A stretch of 51,250 nucleotides of DNA from Nostoc sp. NMS2 (lineage in GTDB: Bacteria; Cyanobacteriota; Cyanobacteriia; Cyanobacteriales; Nostocaceae). The stretch's first letter is position 1, and the number at the start of each line of letters is the position of its first letter. The notes under the pieces are model-generated. The model had not been told where the DNA came from. It saw only the letters and a program-made list of their open reading frames with translations, and made no database searches. The translations under genes were made by a program, and so were the position numbers. The stretch spans positions 1 through 51,250 of the forward strand of contig NZ_JABXKH010000181.1 of assembly GCF_017115105.1 (NCBI RefSeq), in the 5' to 3' direction. Of the stretch, positions 1-6,908 are shown in pieces.

Positions 1-156
1 GCATCCCAAATGTGCAAAAACCTTGATAGCCCTCATCCCCTAACCCCTTCTCCCAAAGATGGGAGAAGGGGAACTAGAGTTATGTCTCCCCTCTCCCAAA
101 GATGGGAGAGGGGCTGGGGGTGAGGGAAAAGATTTAAGCAATATTGGGATGCTCCC
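1..156. mobile_element. MITE-like element, truncated by window edge
   Basis: The right end at 143-156 reads ATTGGGATGCTCCC, and its inverted partner GCATCCCAA starts at base 1, so the first few bases (presumably GGGA) lie outside the window. The interior carries two hairpins of the CCCTTCTCCC/GGGAGAAGGGG type. The terminal motif GGGAGCATCC is shared with the element at 40751-40910. There is no coding capacity. The rest of the gap to 323 holds nothing convincing. Confidence 0.6.
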
Positions 157-323
157 AGTTACAGTAGAGTTAATTTACACTTTGAGCATTTTTTGAGCAT
201 CATCACTAATAGCGCTAAAACACCCACTGGTAAAGCTAGGAAAGAGTATCAAAGATGAAACCAGGATATAAAATCACCAACAATACAAATATTCCAATTC
301 TGGGCATTAGTAAAGCTGTAAAA

Positions 324-749
324 TTATCCTTGATTCTGTTTGATGTATGAGTAAACAAGTTCGCGATCGCTCCGAGGATTTACAATTAGGCAGGGACTAT
401 TACCGCCACTTCCATTACTTACAATAACGACAGTAATACCAGCTTTTGGGCAAACTCCTAAACAACTGGTGCTAACCACTCGAAATTCACCCCATAATCC
501 CTCAAATTTTAAACGAGATTTTAACCAATTTTCTAAGTCTTCAGAAGCCGTTGAGCTTGATTGCTCGTTTGTACATTGTGAACACACAAGCACCAAGCCA
601 GACTCCCATCGGGGAGAAACGCTGGGAATAGAAGTATCTAAACGGCGAGAATTTATTAAGGGTAAAGGCGATGTCTGCTGAGAATTGGATGCAAAGCTTT
701 TAAAGATACGTTGGAACAATCTCTTAATACGCTGGATCAATTTTTTCAT
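324..749 (-). CDS. Thioredoxin-like [2Fe-2S] ferredoxin domain protein
   Basis: A 141-residue protein. Residues 1-50 are basic and low-complexity. Residues 51-141 form a thioredoxin-like 2Fe-2S ferredoxin domain of the Shethna/NuoE-like kind. The candidate cluster ligands are C56 and C59 (CSQC) and C96 and C100 (the CLGVCP turn). The second pair, with the following hydrophobic strand, is the diagnostic part. Such proteins carry electrons in the cytoplasm; the partner cannot be told from here. The basic N-terminal 20 residues could be an amphipathic membrane-contact helix (inference). It stands alone, with an imperfect palindromic repeat upstream at 783-867. The start ATG at 747-749 is the only good one. 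Confidence 0.7.
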   Translation of the reverse strand: MKKLIQRIKRLFQRIFKSFASNSQQTSPLPLINSRRLDTSIPSVSPRWESGLVLVCSQCTNEQSSSTASEDLENWLKSRLKFEGLWGEFRVVSTSCLGVCPKAGITVVIVSNGSGGNSPCLIVNPRSDRELVYSYIKQNQG

Positions 750-782
750 GGACGACCCTACCTATTTCTCTGAATCAAATGA

Positions 783-867
783 CCTCTCCCTGGTTTTACT
801 ACGTAAAACCGTCCCTCTCCGAGGCGGAGAGGGATAGAGTTGAATTTTAGTTAAAGGCAGGGAGAGG
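783..867. repeat. Palindromic dispersed repeat
   Basis: Outer arms CCTCTCCCTG (783-792) and CAGGGAGAGG (858-867) are inverted. They enclose two further hairpins, GGTTTTAC/GTAAAACC and CCCTCTCCG/CGGAGAGGG. It lies between two genes read on the minus strand, and may act as a terminator for the GntR gene or be a small mobile repeat. Confidence 0.6.
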
Positions 868-927
868 TTTGTTGAACAGGATAGTGGAAATTTTTCGTTT
901 AATCTGTTCTGGCAGATCATCTAATAA

Positions 928-1608
928 TCAGCGTTTCTGAGCAATTTGCTGCAAGTATGCAATTAACTGTTCTCCGGCGGTGTCAATGTGTCGTTTTAGC
1001 AACCTGACAGCAGCTTTTGCATCCTGCTTTTGACAAGCATCTAAGAGTTGATAGTGTTCTTTTTGCGATCGCTCTTGGTAATCCATCTGTGCTAATTGTA
1101 CGCGAACATAGCGATCGCAATTAACATGTAAAGTTTTAATCATCCCTAACAACCGGGGACGTTCAGCAGTGGCGTACAGCGTCGCATGAAACTCCCAGTT
1201 GAGTTTTGCCAACACACCTGCATCGGTTGCTTTATCTGTCGCTGACAAAATCACAGCAGCTTTTTCTATATCTGTTTCTCTGAATTTGGGTATTGCCAAT
1301 TGCATCGCTTTCACTTCTAAGGCGCTGCGAATTTCACAGATTTCTTGCGCCTCTTGTGCTGTCAACACCGATACAATCGCCCCACGATTTAGATGCAGTG
1401 TCACCAATCCTTCTGCTTCTAGCTGCTTGAGCGCTTCGCGCACGGGAATCCGACTAACGCCAAACTGAGTGGCGATTTCATCCTGTCTCAGCGATTGTCC
1501 TTCTTGAAATATACCGCGCAGAATCGCTTCCCGCAAAGCATCGGCAATTAAATCTGGGGTACTGCGTTGTTGTTGCAGCACGTTGGCCGCTAAGTCATTT
1601 AAGTTCAT
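928..1608 (-). CDS. GntR family regulator, FadR/FCD subfamily
   Basis: A DNA-binding transcription factor of 226 residues from the ATG at 1606-1608. A longer open frame reaches 1704 but would run across the operators and into the leuA leader, so it is not preferred. Residues about 10-75 are the winged helix-turn-helix (LRQDEIATQFGVSRIPVREA, then the wing ending RGAIVSVL). Residues about 85-215 are the all-helical FCD effector domain, with the usual metal-site histidines in EFHATLY, KEHYQLLDA and KRHID. FCD regulators bind small organic acids, but the ligand here is unknown. The gene is divergent from leuA across 88 bp that hold two identical palindromes, so autoregulation and control of leuA are likely (inference). 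Confidence 0.88.
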   Translation of the reverse strand: MNLNDLAANVLQQQRSTPDLIADALREAILRGIFQEGQSLRQDEIATQFGVSRIPVREALKQLEAEGLVTLHLNRGAIVSVLTAQEAQEICEIRSALEVKAMQLAIPKFRETDIEKAAVILSATDKATDAGVLAKLNWEFHATLYATAERPRLLGMIKTLHVNCDRYVRVQLAQMDYQERSQKEHYQLLDACQKQDAKAAVRLLKRHIDTAGEQLIAYLQQIAQKR

Positions 1609-1615
1609 ATTGAAT

Positions 1616-1657
1616 ATTGTATACAAAATCCAAAAGATTGTATACAATATCCAAAGC
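1616..1657. promoter_or_regulatory. Twin GntR-type operators between regulator and leuA
   Basis: TTGTATACAA occurs perfectly at 1617-1626 and 1638-1647. Each is part of a near-identical 21-bp tandem unit, so the centres are two helical turns apart on the same DNA face. The ten-base palindrome has the size and symmetry expected of a GntR/FCD site. The sites lie directly in front of the regulator start codon (1608) and 50-80 bp upstream of the leuA start. Confidence 0.75.
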
Positions 1658-1696
1658 AAGTCTTTGAAACATCCCTCAATACTACGGGAGACAGTT

Positions 1697-3319
1697 ATGA
1701 GCATCGCATCTCAACCAAACCAAGTTATTATCTTCGACACCACGCTACGGGATGGCGAACAGTCACCGGGCGCAACCCTCAATGTAGAAGAGAAATTAGC
1801 GATCGCTCATCAACTAGCTCTCCTTGGTGTCGATGTGATTGAAGCAGGTTTTGCCGTTGCTAGTCCGGGAGATTTTCAAGCTGTCAAAACCATTGCTGAA
1901 CAAGTCGGAATCCCCGGCGGGCCAATCATTTGCAGTTTAGCTAGAGCCATTCGCCAAGATATTCATGCTGCCGCCGAAGCTTTGAAAGGTGCGGCTCATC
2001 CCAGAATCCACACGATGATTTCTACCTCTGATATTCACCTGAAATATCAGTTGAAAAAGTCTCGCAGCGAAGTATTAACGATCGCAGCAGAAATGATTGC
2101 TTATGCCAAATCCTTTGTAGACGATGTAGAATTTTCGCCAATGGATGCTAGCCGCACTGAACCAGAGTTTCTTTATGAAGTTTTGTCAAGAGCGATCGCA
2201 GCAGGTGCAACTACAATTAATATTCCTGATACCGTTGGTTACTGCACACCCAAAGAAATCGGAACTCTGATTCAGGGAATTCGAGAACATGTTCCTAATA
2301 TCAATGGGGTGATTCTTTCCATTCACACTCAAAATGATTTGGGTTTGGCGACAGCTAACGCTTTGGCTGCAATTGAATATGGTGTGCGTCAGGTGGAGTG
2401 TACTATTAATGGCATTGGGGAACGAGCAGGTAATGCAGCATTAGAAGAGATTGTGATGGCGTTGCAGGTTCGCAAACCATTTTTCAACCCTTATTTTGGT
2501 CGTCCGGTTGATGCCGATACACCCTTGACTAATATTAAGACTCAGGAGATTTACAAAACCTCATCCTTAGTTTCTCAATTAACCGGAATGCTGATTCAAC
2601 CCAATAAAGCGATCGTGGGAGCAAACGCTTTCGCCCATGAGTCTGGTATTCACCAAGATGGAATCATCAAGCACCGCGAGACTTATGAAATTATGGAAGC
2701 TGCTGCGATCGGGTTGCCAGAAAATCGCATTGTTTTGGGCAAACATTCTGGAAGGAATGCTTTCCGTAGCAGGCTTAAGGAATTGGGATTTGAATTGAAC
2801 GAGGCAGACTTGAATAAAGCCTTTAATCGATTCAAAGAAGTCGCTGATAAAAAAAAAGAAATCTCAGATTGGGATTTAGAAGCGATCGTTCGAGATGAAA
2901 CGCAGATTCAAGTAGAAAGTGGCTTCCAAATCGAACACGTTCAGGTAATTTGTGGTGATTGCACTTGTCCAACTGCAACCATTACAATTGTTACCCCTGA
3001 AGGCAAAATCCTCACGGATGCGAGTGTAGGCACTGGGCCAGTGGATGCGGTGTATCAAGTAATCAATCGATTAGTGCAGATTCCCAATCAACTGATTGAG
3101 TTTTCTGTTCAATCTGTGACAGGAGGAATTGATGCACTAGGAACCGTCACAGTTCGTTTGAAGCATCAAGAGCGGATATTCTCTGGACAAGCGTCTGATA
3201 CTGATATTGTGGTAGCTGCGGCTTATGCTCATATCAACGCCCTGAATCGTCTTTATCGTTATTTGCAAACAGAGAGATCCCATTTGCATGAAATAAACTC
3301 TGCTGTTGTGTCTGGGTAG
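1697..3319 (+). CDS. leuA: 2-isopropylmalate synthase
   Basis: Condenses acetyl-CoA with 2-oxoisovalerate, the first committed step of leucine synthesis, in the cytoplasm. The protein has 540 residues from ATG 1697, preceded by CGGGAG. An upstream in-frame start at 1583 would cross the regulator's coding start and is rejected. Visible motifs are the catalytic DTTLRDGEQSPGAT, the metal-site HTQNDLGLATAN, GIGERAGNAALEE and HESGIHQDG. The C-terminal leucine-binding regulatory domain contains CGDCTC and GTGPVDAVYQVI. The full length includes the feedback domain, so allosteric inhibition by leucine is expected. The divergent GntR regulator suggests an extra transcriptional input that is not usual for cyanobacterial leuA. 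Confidence 0.96.
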   Translation: MSIASQPNQVIIFDTTLRDGEQSPGATLNVEEKLAIAHQLALLGVDVIEAGFAVASPGDFQAVKTIAEQVGIPGGPIICSLARAIRQDIHAAAEALKGAAHPRIHTMISTSDIHLKYQLKKSRSEVLTIAAEMIAYAKSFVDDVEFSPMDASRTEPEFLYEVLSRAIAAGATTINIPDTVGYCTPKEIGTLIQGIREHVPNINGVILSIHTQNDLGLATANALAAIEYGVRQVECTINGIGERAGNAALEEIVMALQVRKPFFNPYFGRPVDADTPLTNIKTQEIYKTSSLVSQLTGMLIQPNKAIVGANAFAHESGIHQDGIIKHRETYEIMEAAAIGLPENRIVLGKHSGRNAFRSRLKELGFELNEADLNKAFNRFKEVADKKKEISDWDLEAIVRDETQIQVESGFQIEHVQVICGDCTCPTATITIVTPEGKILTDASVGTGPVDAVYQVINRLVQIPNQLIEFSVQSVTGGIDALGTVTVRLKHQERIFSGQASDTDIVVAAAYAHINALNRLYRYLQTERSHLHEINSAVVSG

Positions 3320-3354
3320 ATTCAGATTTGCTGAATACAGGCATGAATCGTTGA

Positions 3355-3384
3355 TGTAGAGACGTAAAATTTTACGTCTCTACA
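3355..3384. terminator. 30-bp perfect palindrome after leuA
   Basis: TGTAGAGACGTAAAA (3355-3369) is followed immediately by its exact reverse complement (3370-3384). It sits 35 bp past the leuA stop and is followed by AGGGTTTT. It could end leuA transcription. The core TGTAGAGACG is also found in the miniature elements at 22840 and 31543, so it may equally be a dispersed repeat. Confidence 0.6.
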
Positions 3385-3498
3385 AGGGTTTTGGTTGCAC
3401 AACTAAGTATTTTGTACAAAATCTTAGCGTTTATTAAGGGGCTTCCAACAAATAAATTATCCAATCTTGTGGGGTATTTTTTATTTGGAAGTCCCTAA

Positions 3499-3752
3499 TT
3501 GCAAAGGGATGCATTGACATTGCAGAGCAACGCATTGGCATTGCAAAGGGATGCATTAACATTGCAGAGCAACGCATTGGCATTGCAAAGGGATGCATTA
3601 ACATTGCAGAGCAACGCATTGGCATTGCAAAGGGATGCATTAACATTGCAGAGCAACGCATTGGCATTGCAAAGGGATGCATTAACATTGCAGAGCAACG
3701 CATTGGCATTTCAAAGGGATGCATTAACATTGCAGAGCGACGCATTGGCATT
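3499..3752. repeat. 42-bp minisatellite, six copies
   Basis: About six head-to-tail copies of a 42-bp unit, itself two diverged 21-bp halves (GCATTGGCATTGCAAAGGGAT and GCATTAACATTGCAGAGCAAC). Copies are almost identical; one T replaces G near 3711 and one G replaces A near 3739. Because 42 is a multiple of 3, long frames stay open on both strands and give artificial 14-residue repeats. No start with a ribosome site supports translation, so I call it non-coding. The rest of the 3320-3776 gap holds only the leuA palindrome. Confidence 0.85.
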
Positions 3753-3776
3753 ACCAAACTTAATGATAATGCTGTA

Positions 3777-4115
3777 CTAAAGTGACTTAAACACGCCCAT
3801 TTGCCCTAGCCTAATCGTGAGTATTTCCACATCGGTGATGGCTATATGGGGCCCTTGTTGGGTGTCGGCTGGGGTGAACCAAAAAATTCCACTAGAACAA
3901 GTCTTTCCCCCAGTTTCCACCACTCCGTTCATCACATAAACATATTCATCGCAAGGATGAGTATGAATAGGAATCGTTGTACCCGCCTTCATTGTCAGTA
4001 GGTGTATTGAACCCTGCGATACAGGCTCGGCTAAGGGGAAAAACTTAGCACCAGGAAACTGCTCAATGTCCAGCCATCGCTCAGGATCAATTTGAATAAA
4101 GGTTTGTTCTGACAT
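3777..4115 (-). CDS. Cupin domain protein, ChrR-like
   Basis: A small 112-residue single-domain cupin. The metal-binding motif HTHPCDEYVYVMNG (about residues 51-64), with its GVVETGG turn, and a second-motif GPH near residue 88 are visible. This arrangement is typical of ChrR-like anti-sigma-type cupins and small sensor or dioxygenase-like cupins. The substrate is unknown. Upstream AGAGGT lies at a suitable distance from the ATG at 4113-4115. The gene is divergent from the KTSC gene with a 197-bp shared regulatory region. It has no sigma-factor neighbour, so an anti-sigma role is not supported here. Confidence 0.75.
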   Translation of the reverse strand: MSEQTFIQIDPERWLDIEQFPGAKFFPLAEPVSQGSIHLLTMKAGTTIPIHTHPCDEYVYVMNGVVETGGKTCSSGIFWFTPADTQQGPHIAITDVEILTIRLGQMGVFKSL

Positions 4116-4210
4116 CTTCTTTACCTCTTTGAATACTGAATCAGTGTTCTAGCATTATGTAAATGTAAGGCAAAAAACAAGTAAAACTAATTCTCCCTTG
4201 GTAGAAAAAC

Positions 4211-4239
4211 TTGACATCAAAAAGCTTTAATAGTATATT
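4211..4239 (+). promoter_or_regulatory. Strong sigma-70-type promoter for the KTSC gene
   Basis: TTGACA at 4211-4216 and TATATT at 4234-4239 are separated by exactly 17 bp. This is the best consensus promoter noticed in the window. It lies 74 bp before the start codon at 4313, leaving a leader of roughly 65 bases. Confidence 0.7.
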
Positions 4240-4262
4240 TGTACTATTAAAGCACTTAAGTG
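4224..4262. promoter_or_regulatory. Inverted-repeat operator overlapping the -10 box
   Basis: GCTTTAATAGTA (4224-4235) and TACTATTAAAGC (4242-4253) are perfect 12-bp inverted arms around a 6-bp spacer that contains most of the -10 hexamer. A second palindrome CACTTAAGTG follows at 4253-4262, over the expected transcription start. A dimeric repressor bound here would block RNA polymerase. The protein that binds is unknown. Confidence 0.65.
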
Positions 4263-4312
4263 TTGCATAAAACTTTAACACTTCCGATTACGCCAACAGG
4301 AGAGCAAAATTA

Positions 4313-4753
4313 ATGAGGCTATCTAAGGTAGACTTGAGCAGTTTAGTAGCGATCGCTCACTCTGATGGATATTTGCAGTTGTTGCTCAATCGAGGCGACG
4401 AACTAGAGTTTTTGGAAATTCCAGCACCGATACAAGCTTATGAAGGATTGCAAGAACTGAGCGAGGCAATCGCTGAAACAACTGTACTACCCTTTGAAGA
4501 AGAACCAATCGCTATGTTACCAGTTAGATCATCAATGGCGATCGCTGTCGGTTACGATCGCAACGAGCAAATTTTGCAAGTTGAGTTTCAAAGTGGATCT
4601 GTTTATCAGTACTTAGGCGTAGACGAGGATACTTGGGAAGATTTACATGCCTCTGACTCAGTTGGCAGCTTTTTCAATCAAGAGATTAAAGGCAGATACA
4701 GCAGTTTGCAAGTAAGTGAGGTACAAAACGCAAGGCTCACACATCAGATATAA
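4313..4753 (+). CDS. KTSC domain-containing protein
   Basis: A 146-residue cytoplasmic protein. The C-terminal half (about residues 77-138) is a KTSC domain: RSSMAIAVGYD, then LQVEFQSGSVYQYLGV, then ASDSVGSFFNQEIKGRY. KTSC is a small domain known from the C-terminus of some lysyl-tRNA synthetases and as stand-alone proteins; a nucleic-acid role is suspected but unproven. The acidic N-terminal half has no recognisable family. ATG 4313 is preceded by GGAGAGCAAAATTA, a good ribosome site. Expression should be driven by the consensus promoter at 4211 under tight control from the overlapping palindrome. Confidence 0.75.
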   Translation: MRLSKVDLSSLVAIAHSDGYLQLLLNRGDELEFLEIPAPIQAYEGLQELSEAIAETTVLPFEEEPIAMLPVRSSMAIAVGYDRNEQILQVEFQSGSVYQYLGVDEDTWEDLHASDSVGSFFNQEIKGRYSSLQVSEVQNARLTHQI

Positions 4754-4798
4754 AGAGTTTCTACCTCCTGCCTCAAAACCCGTAACTTTTGTAAGTAG

Positions 4799-4830
4799 CC
4801 CTCAACCTTCCAATTTGAGGGCATAATTTT
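4799..4830 (+). terminator. Possible terminator of the KTSC gene
   Basis: CCCTCAA (4799-4805) and TTGAGGG (4815-4821) form a 7-bp stem followed by CATAATTTT. It lies 45 bp downstream of the stop codon. The stem is short, so the call is moderate. Confidence 0.4.
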
Positions 4831-4991
4831 GACTGTGGCAAGATTTATGCTCCATCTGGGTACACAAACGATAAAAATCTCTTTTCTTATCCTTTATCAC
4901 CAGTAACTTATTTCGATTTTCAAGATATAAATACGTAATTATTAAGAATTTTTTATACCTAATATAAGCAGTAAAAAAATGCCATTCCAAA

Positions 4992-5217
4992 TAGTGACAC
5001 TCAACTAAACAAACACTATAGTGATTAAATTAATCAACTGTATTGTGTCAGCAAGTTAGCCAAAAAGTCATTTTCAGCCTGTAAAAAGGCTGGTAAAAGT
5101 GAAAAGTTGTGTTGCTCTATCGTGACATAAACTATACCGAAAGTGTCAACTCTCGGCTGATTTTTTGTGCCTTAAAACAGCAAACCTCTGAAAAATCAAT
5201 TTAGGTAAATAGAAGTT
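4992..5217 (+). promoter_or_regulatory. Leader of RTX gene 1, duplicated before RTX gene 2
   Basis: This stretch is recognisably the same as 6662-6908 in front of the second RTX gene. Shared blocks include TAGTGACACTCAAC, TATAGTGATTAAATTAA, AAACTATACCGAAA and a GGCT-AATTTTTTGTG block. CACTATAGTG and TGATTAAATTAATCA are palindromes within it. Conservation outside the coding part suggests these are promoter or operator sequences, although recent duplication could also explain it. The rest of 4754-5217 shows no supported gene. Confidence 0.55.
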
Positions 5218-6483
5218 ATGGCAAATATCAAGGGTACTAATGCTAATGATGTTCTCATTATAGGTAATATTGCCAATAATAACCTCTCTGGTGGAGATGG
5301 TGATGACACACTATATGGTGGCGAAGGAGATAATAGCCTATACGGTGATTTCGGTAACGATATTCTTGATATTTCCTTTTATTCTGGGAAAAACCTTTTA
5401 GACGGTGGCTTAGGGAATGATCAACTTTATGCTTCTAACACCACTGGCAACAACACCCTTAAGGGAGGATCTGGAGGTGATTATTTTAACATTAACAATT
5501 CTTCTGGGAAAAATCTTTTAGACGGTGGCTCTGAGAATGATTCATTTTCTGCTTCCAATACCACTGGACACAACACCCTTAAAGGAGGAGGAGGAAATGA
5601 TTATCTAAACATTTATCATTCTTCTGGAAATAACCTTTTAAACGGTGGCTCTGAGAATGATCGACTTTATGCTTCTAACACCACTGGCAACAACACCCTT
5701 AAGGGAGGAACTGGGGATGATGCGTTTGATATTTCTTCTTCTTCTGGAAATAACCTTTTAGACGGTTGCTTGGGGAACGATCAACTTTATGCTTACAGCG
5801 CTAGTGGCAACAACACCCTTAAAGGAGGAAGTGACAACGACTCCTTCTATTTAAGCGCTCCATCTGTTACCCCTTCTGTTTTAGTGACTCAAACGGTAGA
5901 TGGAGGTATGGATGACGATTATTTGTCTGTCGATTATAGCAGTGTTACTACTGAGGGAATCACCTCGGCTTTCAATACAACCACTAACCAAGGTTCAATT
6001 ACGGCTGGGACATATCGAGTTAGCTACAAGAATATTGAACAATTAGATATTTCTGGTACAGCTAACACTGACACTATTGTAGGCAGTAATGGTAACGATT
6101 ACCTTTTTGGAAATGATGGCAACGATCGCCTGACTGGAGAAAGAGGCAATGATGCTCTGTACGGGGGAGAGGGGAATGATACATTCACCTTCAGTAATTA
6201 CAACGAAGGTGTTGATAGTCTTTTTGACTTCAACCCGATTGCTGAAGTTATTCAGGTATCGGCTGATGGTTTCGGCGGCTCTTTAGCAGTAGGTACACTC
6301 TTAGCTAGTCAGTTTACAATCGGTTCAACCGCGAGTGCGATCGCTCAACGATTTATCTACGACAATGGTACAGGGGCGCTATTCTTTGACCAAGATGGTA
6401 GCGGTGGCGCGTTTACTCAGGTGCAATTCGCGCAACTCAGCGATGGATTGTCACTAAGTGCAACTAATTTTGTTGTTGTTTAA
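5218..6483 (+). CDS. RTX calcium-binding secreted protein, copy 1
   Basis: A 421-residue hemolysin-type calcium-binding protein. Residues 1-52 hold GGxGxDxL nonapeptides (SGGDGDDTLYGGEGD). Residues about 56-205 are eight exact 20-residue repeats alternating SGKNLLDGG and TGNNTLKGG cores, a 40-residue super-repeat. Residues 265-330 return to classical nonapeptides (GSNGNDYLFGNDGND). The C-terminal 90 residues (FNPIAEVIQVSADGFGG to the hydrophobic NFVVV end) match the usual cyanobacterial RTX tail. There is no cleavable signal peptide, which fits export by a type I secretion system through the C-terminal signal; no exporter lies nearby. The fold is expected to be a calcium-stiffened beta-roll outside the cell. 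It is a tandem paralogue of the next gene. Confidence 0.85.
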   Translation: MANIKGTNANDVLIIGNIANNNLSGGDGDDTLYGGEGDNSLYGDFGNDILDISFYSGKNLLDGGLGNDQLYASNTTGNNTLKGGSGGDYFNINNSSGKNLLDGGSENDSFSASNTTGHNTLKGGGGNDYLNIYHSSGNNLLNGGSENDRLYASNTTGNNTLKGGTGDDAFDISSSSGNNLLDGCLGNDQLYAYSASGNNTLKGGSDNDSFYLSAPSVTPSVLVTQTVDGGMDDDYLSVDYSSVTTEGITSAFNTTTNQGSITAGTYRVSYKNIEQLDISGTANTDTIVGSNGNDYLFGNDGNDRLTGERGNDALYGGEGNDTFTFSNYNEGVDSLFDFNPIAEVIQVSADGFGGSLAVGTLLASQFTIGSTASAIAQRFIYDNGTGALFFDQDGSGGAFTQVQFAQLSDGLSLSATNFVVV

Positions 6484-6661
6484 TTGTACAAAGTCAAAGC
6501 GATCGCTCCTACTGGTGGTTAAAAGCTTTTGGTTGGAGGGCGTAAGGGTGCGATCGCTATACTCAATAAATTATATATTACTCAATACCACTCACTATTA
6601 ATACGTAAAATTACATAGAAACACAATTAACCCAAGGTCAAAAAAAAGTAATAGTTCAAGT

Positions 6662-6908
6662 AGTGACACTCAACAAAACAAACATTATAGTGATTAAATT
6701 AACCAAGTTTGTTGTGTAACTATACTAGCTATTCACCGCTTGTAAAGCTTTTAAAAGCTGAATCACAGTGAAAAGCTCGTTTTACTAATGCAATATAAAT
6801 TATACCGAAAATCCCAGATTCGGCTAATTTTTTGTGTCTAAAAACAGCAATACCAGCAGGTTAATAATCTTAAGTTTCTAAAACAATTGATTTAAGTAGG
6901 TAGAAATT
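6662..6908 (+). promoter_or_regulatory. Leader of RTX gene 2, duplicate of 4992-5217
   Basis: It aligns block by block with the leader of RTX copy 1, with several substitutions and short indels. The 3' flanks of both genes also match (TTTAATTGTACAAAGTCAAAGCGATCGCTCC after each stop). The ancestral duplication therefore covered promoter, gene and downstream flank. No gene is seen in 6484-6908. Confidence 0.6.

Noticed and set aside
160..307. Small hydrophobic minus-strand frame (PRIGIFVLLVILYPGFIF, then in another frame LALPVGVLALLVMMLKKCSK), resembling a frameshifted two-helix peptide
   Set aside because: Each frame is short, a stop lies between them and no family is recognised. It may be a decayed small membrane gene but cannot be supported.
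1583..1696. Longer N-terminus for leuA
   Set aside because: It would be encoded by the operator region and the regulator's own start; the shorter start has a ribosome site and the family's normal N-terminus.
3434..3780. Three long frames over the 42-bp repeat that translate to 14-residue repeats
   Set aside because: They result from a period divisible by three, occur on both strands, and lack ribosome sites or unique sequence.
4802..4990. Possible 62-residue minus-strand gene
   Set aside because: It crosses the likely terminator hairpin of the KTSC gene, is AT-driven in composition, and has no recognisable motif.
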